Source: Paragordius varius (Eukaryota > Nematomorpha). Taken from it: a DNA stretch of 64,000 bases. The stretch covers positions 9,176,001 to 9,240,000 of the forward strand of contig OZ176054.1 in the NCBI GenBank assembly GCA_964247055.1, in the 5' to 3' direction. Each line of letters opens with the position of its first letter. Position 1 is the first letter of the stretch. Made by a program: the position numbers and the translations under genes. The notes below the pieces were generated by a model. The model saw only the letters and a program-made list of their open reading frames with translations, was not told the origin of the DNA and did no database searches. Below, one piece after another: positions 59,110 to 64,000 of this stretch.

Positions 59110-60243
59110 TTAACACTTCGGTGTAGGGGTATCTAAATACCCCAAACTATTTTAAAGTTGACATTTTTAAGAAAACTACTGAAAAAAATGGTCCCAATGC
59201 AAATTGCTTCTATCCTAATAAAAATAGGAAACACCTAAATAAATATGAAAAAAGCTTCATATGAAACTACTTCGGCCCCATTTTTATTTGTAACATTTTT
59301 GCAAAATATCGTGTTTACTTAATTTGTGAGTTATTATAAAAGCTAATTTTTGATTTAAATCACATCTAACTTGACAGAAACAGAAAAAGTGGTTTATTTT
59401 TATTTTTAAATTTAGCTAAATAACACATGTCATGTTGACTAAATTTTAACCTGTATTACCTTAACACTTGGATACAACACATTCATTTTAGTCCTTCGAT
59501 TCAAATTGGGGTAGTTAAATACCCCAGGCCTGTTTATAATTAAATTCTTAAAAAAATATGGAATGAATCAAACCCATGGCAAAATCTTGCACTTATATAA
59601 CATTATCAAACCCAAATATATAAAAAAATTTATACAAAAATACTTGATATTACTTATTTTAAGCTAAAACCGAAAGGTAAAAATTTAGTCAATGTGACAT
59701 GCGTGCAATGGTAAAATTGAAAAACAATATAAAATAAACAGCTTTTTCTATTTCTATCAATGTTAGATGTAATTTAAATCAAAAATTAGCTTTGATTTGA
59801 CCCTTAAAATTAAATAAAGACGATTTTGCAAATTTTTTGTAAAATAAAAATGGCGGCCAAGTAGTTTGACATGGAGCTTTTTTTCAAAACAAAATTTTAT
59901 TTGGATATTTTGGCATATTTATATAATTTTTATTAGGATAGAAGCATAAATTTAAATCGGGACCGTTTCTTTCAGTAGTTTTTTAAAAATCCTAACTAAA
60001 ATTTAGTCTGGGGTATTTAGATACCCCAATTTGAATCGAAGTGTTAAAATAAATTATATCAAGCATTTTTGAACGAACTTTTTTTTATATATTTTGGTTA
60101 ATTAATATTAAACAAGTGCATATTTTTGCCATGGTTCCAATTCAATTGATATTATTTAAAATATATAATTTAAAACAGACCTGGGGTATCCTACCCCAAT
60201 TTAAATCGAAGGACTGAAATAAATGTGTCGTATCCAAGTGTTA
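59110..60243 (+). mobile_element. piggyBac-type MITE (family B), split by a nested copy
   Basis: The left part 59110-59460 begins TTAACACTTCGG. The right part 60048-60243 resumes with 'aataaattatatcaagca' and ends 'cgtatccaagtgttaa'. Together they follow the full family B sequence; the interruption falls at its internal TTAA. Confidence 0.75.
59461..60047 (-). mobile_element. piggyBac-type MITE (family B), nested insertion with TTAA duplication
   Basis: Begins TTAACACTTGGATACAACAC and ends CCCCAATTTGAATCGAAGTGTTAA-type sequence, so it is in reverse orientation to its host copy. Comparison with the undisturbed copy at 41265-41842 ('agcttaaaataag') shows the target was TTAA, now present on both sides. 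Confidence 0.8.
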
Positions 60244-60822
60244 ACAAATATGTTTTTTTGTGATAACTGGTCCATATTACATAACAGCAAATTTTATTTT
60301 GTTTATTTGGGAAAGGAAACTTCCCAAAATACCTAATATATCATGAACTACATCAAATTAAATTTTCTATGTGGCTCCCAAAGTCTAGAAATTTGGGTCC
60401 AAAACGGGCTAATTTTTTAAAACAAAAGTAAAAGGGGCTGATAAGGCTGGTTTGCTTTAAGATTTGGGTTAATTTCGTAAAACAAACAAATTAGATTTTA
60501 CATAAATATTAAGAGGAATGATTATTTTTTTTAAATTTTTTGAGGGAATTATCCCATTTTGGAAAAAATTTGGGATTGATTTTTAAATGATATATATTTT
60601 AATAATATTTTCTGGAATAAGCGCTTAGCTTTTATTTTTGATATTTTATAAGCTATTTCGTTTTTTTTAATATCCAGCAAACTTTCTTACTTACCATCTT
60701 AACTTGCATTTATCTATCAGATTATATTTATTTTATCATGTTATTTATAATACCTCGATTTTTAACCACAGGGTTATGCTTTAAGATAAAAAATATAGGA
60801 ATTAAAAGTTAGATATTAAATT

Positions 60823-60903
60823 ATGACAATACATGATAATTTTTACGATCCCAGTTTTTTTGAAAATTATCTTTTGATTGCGGGTGACCAAAAAATTTAT
60901 CAG
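60823..60903 (+). pseudogene. Possible duplicated first exon of POLR2J
   Basis: An ATG-led stretch reads MTIHDNFYDPSFFENYLLIA then GDQKIYQ and ends at CAG|GT. PSFFENYLLIAGDQKI resembles [16 protein letters not shown] of the true POLR2J exon 1, which starts 26 bases later. It cannot splice in phase to exon 2. It may be a chance likeness or a decayed local duplication. Confidence 0.3.
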
Positions 60904-60928
60904 GTGTGTGCATGTCCCCAAATTTCGA

Positions 60929-61326
60929 ATGAACGCACCGCCGTCTTTTGAATCATTTTTATTATTTGAAGGTGAGAAGAAGTAAATATTTTTTTAATTT
61001 AGAATTATTTTTTACAAGGACACAAAAGTTCCAAATGCAGCTCTTTTTACTATTAACAAAGAAGATCACACTCTTGGAAACATTTTAAGAATGTATAATT
61101 ATTTTAATTAATAAGGCAGTTGCTAAAAGATCCACAAGTTATATTTGCAGGCTACAAATGTCCTCATCCATTGGATCATAAAGTTGTGTTAAGAATTCAG
61201 ACTACCTCAAATTATAGTCCTCAAGAAGCATTTACTAACGCTATAACAGATTTGGTGAGTGAGTTATCTTTAATGGATGAACGTTTTAGAGAAGCTATTA
61301 GAGAGAAACAAGAAGGCTACGATTAA
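60929..61326 (+). CDS. POLR2J: DNA-directed RNA polymerase II subunit RPB11
   Basis: Three exons, 60929-60981, 61003-61092 and 61116-61326, separated by introns of 21 and 23 bases, give exactly 117 residues, the length of human RPB11. The reading is near-collinear with the family: [18 protein letters not shown], then [40 protein letters not shown] and [21 protein letters not shown]11 pairs with RPB3 in the polymerase assembly platform in the nucleus. Without removal of both micro-introns the frame is lost, so they are real introns or the gene is dead; the perfect protein argues for the former. AATAAA at 61342-61347 ends the unit before the next ORF. Confidence 0.95.
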
Positions 61327-61341
61327 TATTTTATATGTAGA

Positions 61342-61347
61342 AATAAA
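61342..61347 (+). promoter_or_regulatory. Polyadenylation signal of POLR2J
   Basis: AATAAA 16 bases after the stop codon, before the next start codon at 61399. Confidence 0.6.
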
Positions 61348-61398
61348 TCATATATCTCGCCTATTATGATGACGTAATCATTGTTAATATTGATATAA

Positions 61399-62352
61399 AT
61401 GCAAACCTTATCAACCATTTCATCCAATAGTTTTATCTCTTATATTATTGATGAGTGTCGAATACAAAATGATTTTATTTCAAATTATATTGCCGTTTTA
61501 TGGAATTTCTTTATTCCAAATTGTTCGTCACCCGATAAGGGTACTTTCTATTTTATCGTGATTATCAAATTTGTTGATAAAGTAATAGAATATTTGCGTG
61601 CTAAAAAATTTTCGCGTTTTTCCATAGATACTGTCGAAATCATAGCTTTAAGATTCCATACCTTATCATCGCTTATATTTTCTTACCATCGAAGTAATTG
61701 TACCTTTGATGAAACATTTATTGTTATGATATGGGACATAGCATTCTATTGTCGTGAGCAGATTGAAGAATTGATACAAAACGCAGATAATGACGATAAT
61801 CTTGATTGGAATATTTTGGTTAAAATTCCATTGAAACCAAATTTAAATCAATTGCCTAGAAAAGTTGATGCAATAAAAACAAATAATTCGTTAAATTCTG
61901 AGAACTTTGGGAGAGACATCTCCATTACAGAAAGTGATAAAGATATATATAGTGAAAATAATTTAAATGATATTTCAACCATTTCAAACTCTTCAACAAC
62001 AATTAGTATCGTAAAATCGTACAAAATAAAAACACTATCTGGGAGTGATGTATTGACAGCGTTTGATTATTTTTTTAATCACATTATGCTTGCTAAATGT
62101 TTTAAAAATAATCGAAACAAACCTAGACTCAAGCCATTAATTCAAAAACTTGCATGGTTTTCAAATGAACGCATAGAACACATGATTCGAATTGAAATGG
62201 ATGTAAGTCGAGGCGTTAAACCTGAGAAAATGTCGTATTTTTATCCTAAAGAGTTAATCCATAGACAAAACAATGTTATGCCCAATATAAATTTAAAGTC
62301 CAACAGTGTGAATATTAATGATAATAATAATAATATGATTGTTAAAAAGTAA
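61399..62352 (+). CDS. Uncharacterised 317-residue protein
   Basis: A single open frame with ATG at 61399, 72 bases after POLR2J on the same strand. The N-terminal about 140 residues look alpha-helical and compact (FIVIIKFVDKVIEYLRAKKF, VEIIALRFHTLSSLIFSYHR). A Ser/Thr/Asn-rich middle follows, then a second conserved-looking helical block (LTAFDYFFNHIMLAKCFKNN, LIQKLAWFSNERIEHMIRIE) and an Asn-rich end. No signal peptide, membrane segment or known motif. The composition is clearly protein-like compared with chance ORFs here. I do not recognise the family. It probably has its own promoter in the short gap, or the pair is transcribed together. Confidence 0.75.
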   Translation: MQTLSTISSNSFISYIIDECRIQNDFISNYIAVLWNFFIPNCSSPDKGTFYFIVIIKFVDKVIEYLRAKKFSRFSIDTVEIIALRFHTLSSLIFSYHRSNCTFDETFIVMIWDIAFYCREQIEELIQNADNDDNLDWNILVKIPLKPNLNQLPRKVDAIKTNNSLNSENFGRDISITESDKDIYSENNLNDISTISNSSTTISIVKSYKIKTLSGSDVLTAFDYFFNHIMLAKCFKNNRNKPRLKPLIQKLAWFSNERIEHMIRIEMDVSRGVKPEKMSYFYPKELIHRQNNVMPNINLKSNSVNINDNNNNMIVKK

Positions 62353-62454
62353 TATAGACAAATAATGATAAATAAATTGAAAAATATTATATATTAACAG
62401 GGCATTATTTACATATTGCTTACCAATATTTGATAATCTATATTATAAAAATGG

Positions 62455-63450
62455 AAAGTGGTAGCTTTGTGATCTGTTTCCGGAAAACCGGTGGACCCAT
62501 TCAAATCCAAATGTCGAAAAAATATAATCAATAATTAATGCCCCGACAATAGCTTCGCCATTTTTTTGAATTAGGCCCCCAGTTCGGGCCCACGCCGTGT
62601 AAAAAACGGTGTTTTTTGAAAACAGATATTCATAAAAATCGTGTCTTTAAGACAATTTTTCGGACATGTTGCACCATTCGATTTCAAATATGAATTCACT
62701 TATTTTCGATTGCGCCGAACATAGTGGGCTCGTTTTTTTAATTTGGGCCTTCTTTTTATCCGTCCCCATCCCCGTAAAATGCTATTTTTTAAAAGTCCAC
62801 ATTTTTCGCCCAAGGTATGAGACCGTAAAAATTCAATGAGGATCCCAGGTATTTCCTGTTAAAAGGCAAACATTCTAGATGTGGGTTTTTGTTATATTGA
62901 CTGCTGGTTAAGGAGATACCCGCCAAAAACTGACATGTCATATGTAAATAGCGTGCCTTTGGAACTAAATTTCAGAAAACTTATCACGACATATGAGTTC
63001 AATAGGCACTTAAAATATTACCCGTAACAAGACAAAAATTTAGGTCGTGTGGTTTTTTAAAATTAGCTGTTAATTAGGCCTTCACGCCCTGAAAAATGCA
63101 CCACCATAGAATGATTTTTTCGTTTTGAAGCTATTTTTCCAAAAACCACTCAGAGCATATAATTAATCATGATTCCAGGTATTTCCCAAATTAAGGCAAA
63201 AATAATCGAGCGTTTTTTTGTTTTGTCTCTAGAGGGCTACCGGCGTAAAACTGTGTCATCATATCAATACAGCATGCCTTTGGAGACAAATTTCAGAAAG
63301 CCTATGAGTCTAATAGGAACATATGGAATCCATGATAATTCCAAATATTCCCAATATAACGGCAAAAATTTTGCTAAACGCTTTATATCTGCCCCTCTGT
63401 AAGGAGTTAGCCAAAAACTGCGCCACAATATAGAAATTGCGTTGTTTTGG
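62455..63450. repeat. Degenerate tandem satellite, about 160-bp period, about six units
   Basis: A landmark 'ccg(t/c)aaaa(a)ctg' recurs near 62593, 62774, 62925, 63090, 63244 and 63408. A second landmark 'gattccaggtatttcc.....aaggcaaaaat' recurs near 62847, 63013 (diverged), 63173 and 63340. A third, 'gcctttgga.ctaatttcagaaa', recurs near 62955 and 63275. Spacings run from about 151 to 181 bases. The array is less A+T-rich than its surroundings. No protein coding seen. Confidence 0.7.
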
Positions 63451-63464
63451 AGCTAATTTACAAT

Positions 63465-64000
63465 AACGTGACCAGATATTTTGAACTTTGATGCAGTACA
63501 AAATTAAAATATAATTTGCCTGTTTTTACACCATCGGTGTGGTATAATACCCAGTTTCCACAAAAAAATATCCTGTTGATATATATATATATATATGGAA
63601 AATATCAGGATTATCATGATGCTTTTAGTTTTAACCTTTACGAGTTAGTAAAGAAAGTTATTTACACTTTTTGTGGTAAGCGCTCCGTATAAAATTGCAA
63701 AAGGTGCGCAATTTTTCCATGCATACTTTCAAAAATTTAATTTTTAGCAAGATTTTGTTGAAGCATACTTCATACTATTTTGAGCATAGGAAACGAAATG
63801 AACGGTTTAGATGTCATTTTATATATATAATTCGATAATGCTAATTTCTAAATCAGAATTTTGATTAAAATATTCGTTCGTTTTCAAATTTATGGTAAAT
63901 AAAAATTGTGTTTTATACAAAAATTCACCAAAATTTGCAAGCAAAGAAACCTTTAAATTAAAATTCCGAATGTTCAACATCATTTAAAAATTTTTATTAT
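63465..64000. mobile_element. Dispersed repeat, family C, cut by the window end
   Basis: Collinear with 47000-47560 ('tttttacaccatcggtgtgg', 'tatcaggattatcatgatgc', 'aaatattcgttcgttttc'), with an (AT)n run inserted near 63575. Confidence 0.65.

Noticed and set aside
60823-60903. True POLR2J start at 60823
   Set aside because: The phase does not fit exon 2, whereas the ATG at 60929 gives the conserved [12 protein letters not shown] start and the exact family length.

Overview
The window is strongly A+T-rich animal DNA. Spliced genes, a nuclear tRNA and many dispersed transposon-derived repeats show it is nuclear and eukaryotic. The genes are metazoan in character: a SLIT-ROBO Rho GTPase-activating protein (srGAP), two leucine-rich-repeat (LRR) receptors, condensin II subunit H2, an HSPBAP1-type JmjC protein and RNA polymerase II subunit RPB11. 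Two small genes contain introns of only 21-25 bases, which have to be removed to restore the conserved proteins. Introns this short are known in dicyemid/orthonectid-type mesozoans, so a reduced parasitic animal of that kind is my best guess, but it is inference only.

Layout. 0.35-2.4 kb: an unrecognised, probably multi-exon minus-strand gene interrupted by a MITE. 4.6-5.45 kb: an HSPBAP1-like gene (minus, four exons). It starts one base from a tRNA-Lys(UUU) gene (plus, 5450-5522), and a decayed cyclophilin-like fragment lies beyond. 7.7-9.9 kb: NCAPH2 (minus, single exon). 9.9-15.4 kb: repeats, including a LINE tail. 15.48-40.92 kb: one srGAP gene (minus) resolved here into 26 exons, all with compatible splice phases, coding for about 1857 residues (F-BAR, RhoGAP, SH3, long disordered tail). 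Its introns carry a Harbinger transposon, two LINE fragments with an adjacent hammerhead ribozyme, foldback elements and several copies of one MITE. 41-49 kb: no gene seen; piggyBac-type MITEs and remnants of mariner and hAT transposons. 49.2-56.8 kb: two divergent LRR receptor genes sharing a 123-bp promoter gap, each split by a phase-1 intron at the equivalent place. 57.06-57.86 kb: a broken partial copy of one of them. 59.1-60.25 kb: a MITE nested in another MITE of the same family. 60.93-61.33 kb: POLR2J (RPB11), followed by an unrecognised 317-residue ORF. 62.45-63.45 kb: a degenerate satellite of roughly 160 bp period.

Functional links are limited. srGAP proteins act on Rho-family GTPases below cell-surface guidance receptors, and the LRR proteins have the architecture of adhesion or guidance receptors, but nothing here shows they work together. 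NCAPH2, POLR2J and HSPBAP1 are unrelated housekeeping-type genes.
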